NCBI RefSeq assembly: GCF_003391095.1
Contig: NZ_CP031447.1
Coordinates: forward strand, 2,108,001 to 2,172,000
Origin: Austwickia chelonae
Lineage (GTDB): Bacteria > Actinomycetota > Actinomycetes > Actinomycetales > Dermatophilaceae
Direction of reading: 5' to 3'
Length of the DNA: 64,000 nucleotides
Part shown: piece by piece, positions 46,673 through 55,384 of the stretch
Layout of the letters: each line of letters starts with the position of its first letter
How positions within the stretch are numbered: position 1 is the first letter of the stretch
Position numbers and translations under genes: made by a program
Notes under the pieces: generated by a model
Told to the model about the DNA's origin: nothing
The model's database searches: none
Seen by the model: the letters and a program-made list of their open reading frames with translations, nothing else

Positions 46673-48370
46673 ATGGGCAACTACGACCTGATATCTCCTC
46701 GCCCGCCGCACGATGTCCACCAGCGTCGCGCCTACCTGGTCGGAGGCGGCATCGCCGGCCTGTCCGCCGCCACCTTCCTGATCCGCGACGCCAAGATGCC
46801 CGGCGAGAACATCCTCGTCCTCGAATCCCTGGAACGTCCCGGAGGATCGCTCGACGGAGCAGGCAGCCCACAACAGGGTTACGTCGTCCGAGGCGGCCGA
46901 GAAATCGAAGCCCATTTCGAATGCTTCATGGACCTCTTCCGCTCCATCCCGTCCTTGGCCGACCCCGACCGCTCCGTCCTGGACGATTTCCACGAGCTGA
47001 ACCTGGCCGAGCCCATCGAATCGCACTGCCGACTCACCGAAAACCAAGGACAGGTCGCTGATTTCTCCGAACTCGGGTTGTCCTCCGCCCAGGCGATGAC
47101 CCTGGCACGACTCCACTTGACCACCGAGGAAGCACTCGGCGCGACGACCACCGAAGAATTCTTCCCCGCAGACTTCTTCGAGACGAACTTCTGGTACTTC
47201 TGGGCCTCGATGTTCGCCTTCCAGCCCTGGCACTCAGTGGTCGAATTCAAGCGGTACATGGAACGATTCATGCACCTCATCAGCGGCATGAACCAACTCA
47301 AAGGCATCCTGCACACCGAATACAACCAGTACGACTCCCTGGTACTCCCCCTGGTGCGCTGGCTTCAGGCCAAAGGCGTGCAGATCCAGCTCGGAACCAC
47401 CGTCACCGACATCGAGGTCGACACCGGTGACGACCAGATCACTGCGACCGCAGTGCATTACCGAGCCGACGGCGAAGAACACACCATCACCCCCGCCCCC
47501 ACGGACCTGGTCCTCTTCACCAATGGCTCCATGACACAGAACAGCACCTACGGCGACCTCGATCACCCAGCCGTGATCGACCGCAGCGACGACAAGGGCT
47601 GCTTCAGCGTGTGGCAGAAGATGGCTCCACGATCCCCACACTTCGGACGGCCCGATGTCTTCTGCGAAGACATCGACCACACCAAATGGTTGTCCTTCAC
47701 CGTCACCCTCGCCGACGACGACCTGCTCTTCCCCTACCTCGAGAAGATGACCGACAACCCCTCCGGCATGGGCGGGGTCACCGCCGTCAAAGATTCCTCC
47801 TGGCTGCTGAACTGGGGACTGCCCAAGAACCCGCACTTCGCCGACCAACCGGACCATGTGAAAGTGCTGTGGGCCTACGCCCTCAACATGGACACCCCTG
47901 GCGACTACGTCCAGAAGAGCATCTCCGAATGCACCGGGCGGGAGATGTTCAGCGAGCTGCTCTACCACGTGGGCATGAAGGACCGGATCGAAGAGGTCCT
48001 GGCGCACACCGTCAATGTGATACCGGCGATGATGCCCTACATCACCTCGCAATTCATGCCCCGCATCCTCGGTGACCGCCCCCAGGTGATCCCGCAGGGA
48101 AGCCGCAACCTTGCTTTCCTTGGGCAGTTCGCCGAGGTCCCGGACGACTGTGTCTTCACCGTCGAGTACTCGATCCGCACCGCGATGACAGCGGTCTACG
48201 GCCTGCTGGGCCTCACCCGACCGGTGATCCCCGTCCACCCGAGCCGCTACGACATCCGAGTACTGACCGAGGCCGCTCAAGTACTGCTCGGGCTGGACAA
48301 GATCCCGATGAAAGACCTGCCGTTGAGTGCTCTACTCGCCCGGACCGAGCTGGCTCGCCTGCTGGGCTGA
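46673..48370 (+). CDS. Oleate hydratase (myosin-cross-reactive antigen family)
   Basis: A 565-aa FAD enzyme that hydrates cis-9 double bonds to give 10-hydroxystearate. The dinucleotide motif is 'YLVGGGIAGLSAATFL' and the lid motif is 'GGSLDGAGSPQQGYVVRGGREIEAHFE' in two parts, both diagnostic for OhyA. It detoxifies unsaturated fatty acids; in some Gram-positive pathogens it inactivates host antimicrobial fatty acids. A TetR gene precedes it. The ATG at 46673 follows a GGAAGG sequence with long spacing; a strong hairpin follows the stop. Confidence 0.93.
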   Translation: MGNYDLISPRPPHDVHQRRAYLVGGGIAGLSAATFLIRDAKMPGENILVLESLERPGGSLDGAGSPQQGYVVRGGREIEAHFECFMDLFRSIPSLADPDRSVLDDFHELNLAEPIESHCRLTENQGQVADFSELGLSSAQAMTLARLHLTTEEALGATTTEEFFPADFFETNFWYFWASMFAFQPWHSVVEFKRYMERFMHLISGMNQLKGILHTEYNQYDSLVLPLVRWLQAKGVQIQLGTTVTDIEVDTGDDQITATAVHYRADGEEHTITPAPTDLVLFTNGSMTQNSTYGDLDHPAVIDRSDDKGCFSVWQKMAPRSPHFGRPDVFCEDIDHTKWLSFTVTLADDDLLFPYLEKMTDNPSGMGGVTAVKDSSWLLNWGLPKNPHFADQPDHVKVLWAYALNMDTPGDYVQKSISECTGREMFSELLYHVGMKDRIEEVLAHTVNVIPAMMPYITSQFMPRILGDRPQVIPQGSRNLAFLGQFAEVPDDCVFTVEYSIRTAMTAVYGLLGLTRPVIPVHPSRYDIRVLTEAAQVLLGLDKIPMKDLPLSALLARTELARLLG

Positions 48371-48394
48371 GAACTCCGGGGCCGAGGAACGGTC

Positions 48395-48430
48395 CGTGGC
48401 GGGCGGCGGCCCCTCCTCCGCCGCCCGCCA
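48395..48430 (+). terminator. 14-bp stem-loop after oleate hydratase
   Basis: GTGGCGGGCGGCGG pairs perfectly with CCGCCGCCCGCCAC across an 8-nt loop (48409-48416), 24 bp beyond the stop. No T-tract is seen. Confidence 0.75.
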
Positions 48431-48706
48431 CGTTCCGCAGTCCTTATCGACGCTTCACGCAATTTCACGAGTCTTTTGCCATCGAACAGTGCTGCCCGCT
48501 GACCCGATCGACCTGCGACGAAGCTCCACACGTTCTCACGCCGACCACGCCCGGCTCATCGCACCGACGTGCTGATTTTCACTTTTCGTTGCCTCAAGGC
48601 TGTGAACTGCATGGATGCGCCTCCTGTGGACACACCTCCTTAACAGTATGGCCGTAAGTGAACGTCGAGTCGATCCCAGGTCCACCGTCACCGACCACAG
48701 ATTCCC

Positions 48707-48712
48707 TAAGGT
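48707..48712 (+). promoter_or_regulatory. Putative -10 box (TAAGGT) of the leaderless glutamine amidotransferase gene
   Basis: TAAGGT is followed by six nucleotides and the ATG at 48719, with no ribosome binding site between. Confidence 0.45.
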
Positions 48713-48718
48713 GCTCCT

Positions 48719-49522
48719 ATGCAGTCACTCCCCGTCCTCGTCATCGAGCACGAGGAGGAATGTCCTCCTGGACGACTCGTCACCTGGGCAGGACAGGCGC
48801 ACACCGACCTCGACATCCGACGCTGCCACGCCGGCGATCAAGTGCCTACGCACCTGAGCGAACACAGCGGATACATCGTCCTCGGCGGAGCCATGAGTGC
48901 GCATGACGACCTTCACTACCCATGGCTGAAGGACACCAAACATCTCATCGTGCAAGCCGTCGCCCACGCGATTCCCTTCCTCGGCATCTGCTTGGGCCAC
49001 CAACTGGCAGCACTTGCCCTGGGCGGCCAGGTCTCCGCCCACCCGCAAGGGCCACGGCGCGGCATCCACCCGATAGCACTCACCCCAGCCGCAGCCGACG
49101 ACCCCCTGTCCCAGACGCTCCATCAAGGCACGCAGCTTCTGCACTGGAACAAGGACACCGTCACCGACGCCCCCGAGCACACCGTCGTCCTCGCCATCGA
49201 TGACACCGGACAGATCCAGATCGCTCGTTATCGCGATACCGCCTGGGGCGTCCAAGGACACCCCGAAGCTGATGGCTCCGTCGTCGAACGGTGGGGCCGC
49301 GACGAAGAACAACCACCAGTCGAGGGGCTACCCACTCCCGAAGAGGTCACCCGGGCGGCCCAACACCACGACCACGAGCTCGCTGCCGACTGGGCCCCCT
49401 TCGCTGCCCGATTCTTCGCCCTCACCCAGGACGAACACCGTCCGCAACGTGTGGTCTTCCCCCGCACCCCATCGACTCCTCGACGAAGCCCCGCCGGTAT
49501 CTCCCGCATCGCCCGACACTGA
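48719..49522 (+). CDS. Class I glutamine amidotransferase (GuaA-like GATase domain, stand-alone)
   Basis: A 267-aa protein. The catalytic triad is visible: C91 in 'FLGICLGHQLAA' and H182/E184 in 'GVQGHPEAD'. The oxyanion loop lies in 'YIVLGGAMSAHDD'. Stand-alone relatives are annotated as GMP synthase-like GATases or gamma-glutamyl hydrolases of glutamyl-polyamines or peptides. Lack of a synthetase domain means the acceptor is unknown. The last 45 residues are Arg/Pro-rich and not typical. It converges with the large flavoprotein gene. Confidence 0.82.
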   Translation: MQSLPVLVIEHEEECPPGRLVTWAGQAHTDLDIRRCHAGDQVPTHLSEHSGYIVLGGAMSAHDDLHYPWLKDTKHLIVQAVAHAIPFLGICLGHQLAALALGGQVSAHPQGPRRGIHPIALTPAAADDPLSQTLHQGTQLLHWNKDTVTDAPEHTVVLAIDDTGQIQIARYRDTAWGVQGHPEADGSVVERWGRDEEQPPVEGLPTPEEVTRAAQHHDHELAADWAPFAARFFALTQDEHRPQRVVFPRTPSTPRRSPAGISRIARH

Positions 49523-49565
49523 GCCCTGCCGCCCAGCACGCTCCCGGCCACGACAAATACCGGTG

Positions 49566-52109
49566 TCACCCCCGAGGGCACCGGAGCAGGTAACGGTCCC
49601 AGTCGATCAGATGCCCGTCCATCTCCAGGCCATCGATGCAAGCCCGACGCCAGGCCGGTTGCCCTTCCTGCGACAGCGGCACCAAGCAGGCACCACAAGA
49701 ACCAGTCGCATCCACCACGGTCGAGTTCACCACCACCGAGCACGCCACCCCCCGAGATCGACACTGTTCAGCCACCGAGCGCAAGAAGAACGACGGCCCA
49801 GCGACCACCACCGCGGCCACCGGCTCGTCACCACACAGCAAAGAATCCACCGTCGCCCGCCGCGAGGCTCCCGCCACCCCGCCACACGGCCATGCACACA
49901 GCAGTTCCGGGAACTCCTGACGCAACAGGTCGAACGGCCCGCCCGGATCCGTCCACGCAGTCTCCCCCTCCTCCGAGGACACCACCAGATGCGCCCGCCG
50001 CCCCGCCCGCAGACAGGCCCGCACCAACGCATGTACCCGAGGGGCCCCGCCACCGGCCACCACGAAGAGCACCCCACCGACGCCCGCCCGGGAGACGAAC
50101 CTGCTGACCTTGCCCAACGGGCCGGCCACACCCGCCAGCACATCCCCCACCCGCAGCTCGGCAAGCTCCCCCTCGCCGTCCGCCCCCCGGTGAACGACCA
50201 CGGTGATCGTGCCCCGCCGCACCCCCCAGTCCGCCAAACACAAGGGGATGAACTGTCCCTCCGCCACCTGAACCCGGACGAACTGTCCCGGACCGGCAGC
50301 CTCGGCCACCAACGGAGCCGTCAACTCCATCTCGACGAAACCACCGGCCAGCGCACGCCGGCCGACCACCCGGTGAGGACTGCGCGCCACATCGGTGAAC
50401 GCACCGGCCCGGGCCACCCGGTCAGCGATGTCATCGACCAGGTCAGCGGCCACACCCGTGAGATCTCCCACCGTGGCAAGGGCCGCCCCGACAGCCGCCG
50501 CAGCGTCCGGAATCGTGTCATCCCGCGACGCCACGACGACCAGATCAGTCGGAATCACCTGTTCCTCCGTCTCAGACCCGCTCGCCACGACCTCGACACC
50601 GACCACCGAGCCGTCCGTTCCCTGGACGAACCCGGTCACCCTGGCCTCTGTGCGCAGCCCGACCCCTTCCTCCTGGGCGTACCTCAGCTCGGTGTCCCAG
50701 GCCTGGGGCACACGGTGCAGCTCCTCACGAACCACCGTCGCCTCACCGCCGAGGCGACGAACCGTCCGAGCGACGTCCCACATGGTGCCCCCGTCCCCGA
50801 CCACCACCACTTTCTTTCCCGACAGGTCGCTTCCTTCCCAGGACCCCGGCCCGCCTCGCCCCACCAGATTCGTCCGCAGCAGGAATTCGTCGGCACCCAG
50901 CACACCGGGAAGCCGATCCCCGGACAGCTCCGGCAGTTCCGGGCGCACCGAGGGGTGGCTCAGGAAGACCTTCCAGAAACCGGCCTCCTGCAAATCCTGC
51001 ACGGAAGCAGAGCCGCCCACCACGAAGTCCGGGACGAAGCGGACCCCCCAGCCGGTGATCCGCCCGACGACGTCGTCGATCAGACGCCGGGGCAGCCTGA
51101 ACTCCGGGACCCGGTACCGGAGGGAGCCCCCGAAATCCGGCAAAGCTTCGAAGATCGCGACCGGATATCCCTGTGTCGCGAGCAGATAGGCCATGACCAA
51201 TCCGGACGGACCCGACCCGACCACCGCGATCGGCGGGCGGCGGGCCTCCACCCACGGATCAGCGGGGGGCCGCTCACGCCCGGATGCTCCCTGAGACTCG
51301 CGCAGACGCGCCCGAGCGGGGAGGAAGGCCTCCACCTGACCGATCGGGATCGGCGCACCGTAGATACAAGCCCCGCGGCAGTACTCGTCCTGCGGGCAGG
51401 CCAGCCCCGTGAGATCCGGTAGCGGATGGCAGGACTCGACCAGTTCGAAGGCCTCCTGGAAGCAGCCCCGACCGACGAGTGCCAAGACCTCGGGGATGTG
51501 CACCTGCAAGGGGCAGCCTCCGCTGTCCGACTCACCACCCCTGCCGTACCCGAGGCCGGCGGCCCGTCGACCCACCTGGCACGGCCGATCACTGCACTGC
51601 CGATCGCGTAGAGCTTCCAACCACACCAGCAGTTCGACCTCACGCTCGGTGTATCCCGCCTTCAAATACCCCAAGTACCCCTGATCGACCAACCCGAAGT
51701 CGCCGACCCGTTCAGCGGCATCGCGCACATAAGGGGGGATGGAGTTCCCGCCCGGCCATTTCCGTGAAAGACCGGCGAACATGGGGTACGGATCGGACAG
51801 ATACCGTTCCAGACCTTTGACGAACCGTTTCTTGCACGGCAAAGTAGCCACCCACAAGAAGTGCATGAGCGCACGACTGTTCGCGTCGTCGGCCAACAGG
51901 ACGTCCCACAACCGGCAGGTCAGCTCCTGCCCGATGTCGTCCTGCTGCAGGGCCTCGACCAGGGACTCACAGCCAGGGATCGCTGCCACCTGGGTGAACA
52001 GGTCGGGTTCGAGACGCAGACGGCGACGGAGCAACTCGTACTCGGTGACGAACGGATCGACCGATCCGCCGCCCTCCGCCGAGGCTCCCGGATCTTCAGG
52101 ATCGGTCAT
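49566..52109 (-). CDS. Single-chain NfnAB/SudAB-like iron-sulfur flavoprotein (GltD-like plus PyrK/FNR-like fusion)
   Basis: An 847-aa fusion. Residues 1-170 are an unrecognised helical extension. Residues 172-250 have GltD-type Fe-S cysteines (C172, C177, C199, then C238, C244, C248). An FAD fold starts at GSGPSG (298-303) and an NADPH fold near 433-460. Residues 575-700 are FNR/PyrK-like ('GPLGK', 'VAGGG'). The C-terminus carries a [2Fe-2S] site with D800, C805, C808, C824, the Asp-plus-three-Cys pattern of NfnA. In NfnAB these parts are separate subunits that bifurcate electrons between NAD(H), NADP(H) and ferredoxin. A ferredoxin:NADP or sulfide dehydrogenase activity is possible; bifurcation is not proven. 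Confidence 0.78.
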   Translation of the reverse strand: MTDPEDPGASAEGGGSVDPFVTEYELLRRRLRLEPDLFTQVAAIPGCESLVEALQQDDIGQELTCRLWDVLLADDANSRALMHFLWVATLPCKKRFVKGLERYLSDPYPMFAGLSRKWPGGNSIPPYVRDAAERVGDFGLVDQGYLGYLKAGYTEREVELLVWLEALRDRQCSDRPCQVGRRAAGLGYGRGGESDSGGCPLQVHIPEVLALVGRGCFQEAFELVESCHPLPDLTGLACPQDEYCRGACIYGAPIPIGQVEAFLPARARLRESQGASGRERPPADPWVEARRPPIAVVGSGPSGLVMAYLLATQGYPVAIFEALPDFGGSLRYRVPEFRLPRRLIDDVVGRITGWGVRFVPDFVVGGSASVQDLQEAGFWKVFLSHPSVRPELPELSGDRLPGVLGADEFLLRTNLVGRGGPGSWEGSDLSGKKVVVVGDGGTMWDVARTVRRLGGEATVVREELHRVPQAWDTELRYAQEEGVGLRTEARVTGFVQGTDGSVVGVEVVASGSETEEQVIPTDLVVVASRDDTIPDAAAAVGAALATVGDLTGVAADLVDDIADRVARAGAFTDVARSPHRVVGRRALAGGFVEMELTAPLVAEAAGPGQFVRVQVAEGQFIPLCLADWGVRRGTITVVVHRGADGEGELAELRVGDVLAGVAGPLGKVSRFVSRAGVGGVLFVVAGGGAPRVHALVRACLRAGRRAHLVVSSEEGETAWTDPGGPFDLLRQEFPELLCAWPCGGVAGASRRATVDSLLCGDEPVAAVVVAGPSFFLRSVAEQCRSRGVACSVVVNSTVVDATGSCGACLVPLSQEGQPAWRRACIDGLEMDGHLIDWDRYLLRCPRG

Positions 52110-52240
52110 GCCCTATCCAGGGGCTGGGCCGTCGCGGTTCAAGGCCGACGGCAGGGGGATACGAACCCGGTCAGACTATGCCGCCCGTCTCCCCCGACGG
52201 CATGACCAAGGTCCTCCCTCCGGCTGGAAGACGTCTCCGG

Positions 52241-52687
52241 TCAGGAGGACCAGGAGGTCAGCCCGGGCCGGTCGTACTGCCCCTCGGGCCAGACCGCACG
52301 GACGATCCCGGCCGCAGCAAGCGCTTTACGGCAGCCTGGACAGGGAGGGTCGGTGATGTACGCGGTGGCCCCCTTGGTATCCCGGGTCGCGAAGAGCAAA
52401 GCGTTGACCTCGGCGTGGATGGCGATGCAGAAACCCGGGGTGCCCGGGCGGTCGTAATCGCCCAGCCCGGGCACCTCGTCGTATCCCAGTTGCCCTCTGG
52501 GACAGGCGCCGTCGAGGCAGTCGTCCTCACCAGGTGCGGCCCCGTTGTAGCCGGTGGCGATGATGCGGCGATCGATCACCAGCACCGCGCCGACCTTGCG
52601 CCGACGGCATTTGGCCCGCGCGGAGACGGCGTCGGCGATACCGAGGAAGTAGTCGTCCCAGTCGGGGACCAGCGAATGCGGTGCCAT
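52241..52687 (-). CDS. Deoxycytidylate (dCMP) deaminase-like protein
   Basis: A 148-aa cytidine/deoxycytidylate deaminase family protein. Zinc and catalytic residues are H91-x-E93 ('IHAEVNALL') and C116/C119 ('DPPCPGC'). A Cys/Asp-rich insertion 'PGEDDCLDGACPRG' near residue 52-65 is typical of ComEB/dCMP deaminases. It would make dUMP for thymidylate synthesis. The start has a TANNNT box (TAGGGT) 8 nt upstream. Confidence 0.87.
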   Translation of the reverse strand: MAPHSLVPDWDDYFLGIADAVSARAKCRRRKVGAVLVIDRRIIATGYNGAAPGEDDCLDGACPRGQLGYDEVPGLGDYDRPGTPGFCIAIHAEVNALLFATRDTKGATAYITDPPCPGCRKALAAAGIVRAVWPEGQYDRPGLTSWSS

Positions 52688-52695
52688 GACGGGTC

Positions 52696-52701
52696 ACCCT
52701 A
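52696..52701 (-). promoter_or_regulatory. Putative -10 box (TAGGGT) of the dCMP deaminase gene
   Basis: On the minus strand TAGGGT lies 8 nt before the ATG at 52687. No ribosome binding site fits between. Confidence 0.35.
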
Positions 52702-52736
52702 CTTCGCGTCGGTGCCAAGCCGGTGACCGCTGGAGA

Positions 52737-54173
52737 TCAGCCGATCAGTTTGGCCCCGTTCCAGATCTTCTCGGGGATCTTCCGGATCGGTTTCCACAGT
52801 CCGTCACCCTGGGTCGGGTAGACGTAGGCGGTACCGTCGTCAGCAACGGCGAGGACGTCATCGAGGCCGTCACCGTCGAAGTCGCCCATGCTGGTGATGG
52901 CGCGGAAGCCCCATCCATTGCCGACACGTTTACCCCAGCCGGTCATCGCGCCTGAGGCGGACACGGTGTAGGACTTCAGGTCTCCGTTGGCAGCCACGGC
53001 GTACAGCCTGGTGGGAACCCCGGGCGTGGTGGAGGTGCGGATGCCGATGACGTCTTTGAAACTGTTCCATCCGGAGCCGACGACCTTGCCGCCCTCGAGT
53101 CCGCCATCGGCACGGAAGGAGTAGAGTCGCATCGTTCCGGCCTGGTCACGGGCGATGAGGTCTTGGCGTCCGTCGCCGTTGACGTCACCGACCGGGATGA
53201 TGGAGGTCATCGATTGCCATCCGTTGCCGACTTTGCGTGATCCGGTGAAGCTACGGACACCGTCGCCGTAGTAGACGAGCAGGTCACCTGCTGCGGTACG
53301 GGCCAACAGGTCGGTGAAGCGGTCTCCATTGGTGTCGCCGACCGATCCGATCCAGGTCATCGTGTTCCAACCGACTCCGCCGAGCCACAACGAGTTCGGG
53401 GTGGACGGCGTCCCTGCACCCAGGATCAGTTCGCCGCCGTGCATGGCGAAGACCGCATCGGCGAAGCCGTCACCGTTGAAATCGCCCGGCTCGCCGACCG
53501 GCGCCGGTGTGCACTGGTAGATCTCGACGTTATCGATGTCGACCGAGGTCGAGGTCTGCTTCTTACGGAGCCATTCGATCTTCAGGTCGTTCTTCCAGGC
53601 ACCCTCGTTGGCCCCGTCGGTGAGGTCCATCCGGACGGTACGCCAGGTGTCGGGAGTGACCGGAGGGTTGGCCGAATCTGAGGGCGCGGTGAACCATCCG
53701 CCGGACGCATTGTTCGGGGCCACGGCGATCTCCCGGGGGCCGAAGTCTCCGCGGACGTCGAATTTCACGTAGATCCGGTTGTGGCCGGTGGTCAGGACCC
53801 GGGTGCGCAGCAGCGTGGCGTCGGCGGCCCCGGCCTGTCCGATGTGGCGTTGGTGATGTCCGCCGGTAGCTCCCGTGGTGGTGGTCATCCCGGTGACCTC
53901 GAACAGGCTGGAGGTGGGGTTCTCGAAGTTCTCCGCCCCGATCAGCGTCGGCAGCTTGGCGGAATTGGCCGGGCAGTCCTTTCCTGGTGCCGGGGTCACA
54001 CCCCAGCGGGGGTGGAGTCCGCCGTCCTCCTTCCCGCCGGCCTGGTCCTGAAGGATCCGTGGCCTGTCCTGTGGAGGTCCGGGTTCGGCCTGTGCAGCGG
54101 GGGCTGGCAGTCCTGCGATGAGAAGTGCGAAGGCGCCGAAGGGGACGGCTGCTCTGCGGCTGCGTCTGTTCAC
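52737..54173 (-). CDS. Secreted FG-GAP/VCBS repeat protein
   Basis: A 478-aa exported protein. The signal peptide covers about residues 1-29 (ending APAAQA). A beta-sandwich-like region (about 65-225, rich in Thr/Gly, ending 'DIDNVEIYQC') resembles carbohydrate- or lectin-type modules. It is followed by four to five FG-GAP/VCBS repeats with 'DFNGDGFADAVFA', 'DTNGDRFTDLLAR', 'DVNGDGRQDLIAR' and 'DFDGDGLDDVLAV', whose Asp-rich loops bind calcium. It probably forms a beta-propeller used in adhesion or glycan binding. The GTG start has GGAG 6 nt upstream. Confidence 0.82.
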   Translation of the reverse strand: MNRRSRRAAVPFGAFALLIAGLPAPAAQAEPGPPQDRPRILQDQAGGKEDGGLHPRWGVTPAPGKDCPANSAKLPTLIGAENFENPTSSLFEVTGMTTTTGATGGHHQRHIGQAGAADATLLRTRVLTTGHNRIYVKFDVRGDFGPREIAVAPNNASGGWFTAPSDSANPPVTPDTWRTVRMDLTDGANEGAWKNDLKIEWLRKKQTSTSVDIDNVEIYQCTPAPVGEPGDFNGDGFADAVFAMHGGELILGAGTPSTPNSLWLGGVGWNTMTWIGSVGDTNGDRFTDLLARTAAGDLLVYYGDGVRSFTGSRKVGNGWQSMTSIIPVGDVNGDGRQDLIARDQAGTMRLYSFRADGGLEGGKVVGSGWNSFKDVIGIRTSTTPGVPTRLYAVAANGDLKSYTVSASGAMTGWGKRVGNGWGFRAITSMGDFDGDGLDDVLAVADDGTAYVYPTQGDGLWKPIRKIPEKIWNGAKLIG

Positions 54174-54500
54174 GGGTTTCTCCAGGGATGGGCGTGGTGC
54201 GCGGCGCTACCTGGGCGGTGGCCTCGGCCCCCCGTGTGTTGTTGTCGGCAGGCTCCGTCCTGAAGGTGGGCAGGCGGCGACGCGGGTCGGTCATGGCCAG
54301 TGTCCGTCCGGGGCGTGGGGCTTCTCAGCTACGCCACGCCCACCAGGACGAACAGAAAAAATAGGATCACTCTTGGGCGGCGGCCGTCGACAGGGCTCGC
54401 AGAGGGAGTTCCTCGTGATCCAGCACGATGTCTCGGCGCCGCCTGTGCCGTCTTGGGTTCCGCACCCAAGCACACACCACGATCAGATAGTGGCCCTGGC
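54174..54500. other. Intergenic region of 327 bp
   Basis: It lies between the alpha/beta hydrolase stop and the FG-GAP gene start, both on the minus strand. It holds a 7-bp hairpin (CTTGGGT, 5-nt loop, ACCCAAG at 54452-54470), a possible weak terminator of the hydrolase. No coding sequence was recognised; the open frame running through it is a shadow of the hydrolase gene. Confidence 0.5.
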
Positions 54501-55280
54501 TCAGCTCGCCCACTTGCTCGACGCGAAATGACTTCCTAGCCACCGGTCCACGATGCTGTAGAAGTTCGCGGGGTCGTCGCGCCGGATGCAGTGGCCGACG
54601 CCGTCGAGATATTCGAGGTGTACCAACGGGTTGTCGATGCCGTGGCGGGGCACGGTGAGCGCTCCGTCGGCGTCGTAGACGACCAGCGTCGGAACAGTGA
54701 GGGCGTTGTACGCGGTCGCAGCGTCGAGGTCTCCGAGGTCGAGGCGATCGATCATGCGCAGGTCGACCCTGGTCTTGCATTCGGCCCAGGCCTCGGTCTC
54801 CACGGTGGACCAGCCAGCGGCTTCCTGGCTCCGTACCTGCTCGGCGGCACTGTCCACGTCGGTGAAGGAGGCGAGGAAGCGTCGCTGATCGCGAGTGAGT
54901 CGTGCGGAGGTGACCGGGCCGTCGGTCAGGGCGGGGTCTTCCAGGACCAGGCCGGTCACGAGGTCCGGTCGGCGCAGCGCGGTGGCCGCCGCGATCCGTC
55001 CGCCCAGGGAGTGCCCGACCACGACTCCGGGTCCTTCTTCCTCCAATACGCCGATCAGGTCGTCGATGAAGGTGGTGAACATGGTGGCCAGGGAGTCGGT
55101 GTCGAAGCGCGGCGATCGGCCATGGCCGCGTTGGTCGACCGCGATCACCTGCCATGTCTGCGCCCAATGGGCCGCTGCGTCGGGCCAGCATGTCCCGGCA
55201 TCTGTCAAACCGTGCATCAGGAAAAGGTTCGGGTTCTCCTGCAGGCCATATACATAGCGGCTCAAAGCTGCATCGCTCAC
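54501..55280 (-). CDS. Alpha/beta hydrolase
   Basis: A 259-aa hydrolase. The nucleophile elbow 'GHSLGG' places S91; 'MHGLTDAGTCW' provides the oxyanion hole; 'VVYDADGAL' and 'GVGHCIRRDDP' give candidate Asp and His. No substrate specificity can be named (esterase, haloperoxidase-like or meta-cleavage hydrolase types all fit). The GTG at 55280 has a TANNNT box (TACTGT) six nt upstream, so it is preferred over a start 52 codons earlier that adds unconserved sequence. Confidence 0.83.
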   Translation of the reverse strand: MSDAALSRYVYGLQENPNLFLMHGLTDAGTCWPDAAAHWAQTWQVIAVDQRGHGRSPRFDTDSLATMFTTFIDDLIGVLEEEGPGVVVGHSLGGRIAAATALRRPDLVTGLVLEDPALTDGPVTSARLTRDQRRFLASFTDVDSAAEQVRSQEAAGWSTVETEAWAECKTRVDLRMIDRLDLGDLDAATAYNALTVPTLVVYDADGALTVPRHGIDNPLVHLEYLDGVGHCIRRDDPANFYSIVDRWLGSHFASSKWAS

Positions 55281-55286
55281 CGCCGG

Positions 55287-55292
55287 ACAGTA
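55287..55292 (-). promoter_or_regulatory. Putative -10 box (TACTGT) of the leaderless hydrolase gene
   Basis: On the minus strand TACTGT is followed by six nucleotides and the GTG at 55280. Confidence 0.4.
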
Positions 55293-55384
55293 GCACCCGG
55301 CACCGGCTGTATTTCCATGACCTGGCTCGAAGGCGGTCGGATGTCCTCCATCTCGGTCGGGCAGAACTCCGGTCCTGGCGTGTG

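Larger units (their letters stand above)
48371..48718. other. Intergenic region of 348 bp with a terminator hairpin
   Basis: It contains the oleate hydratase terminator at 48395-48430 and, at the right end, the TANNNT box (48707-48712) of the glutamine amidotransferase gene. No coding potential or RNA gene was recognised in the middle. Confidence 0.6.

Noticed and set aside
49200-51422. Open frame of 740 codons on the + strand
   Set aside because: It is antisense to the Nfn-like flavoprotein and overlaps the amidotransferase in another frame. Composition is Pro/Arg/His-rich and no motif is seen.
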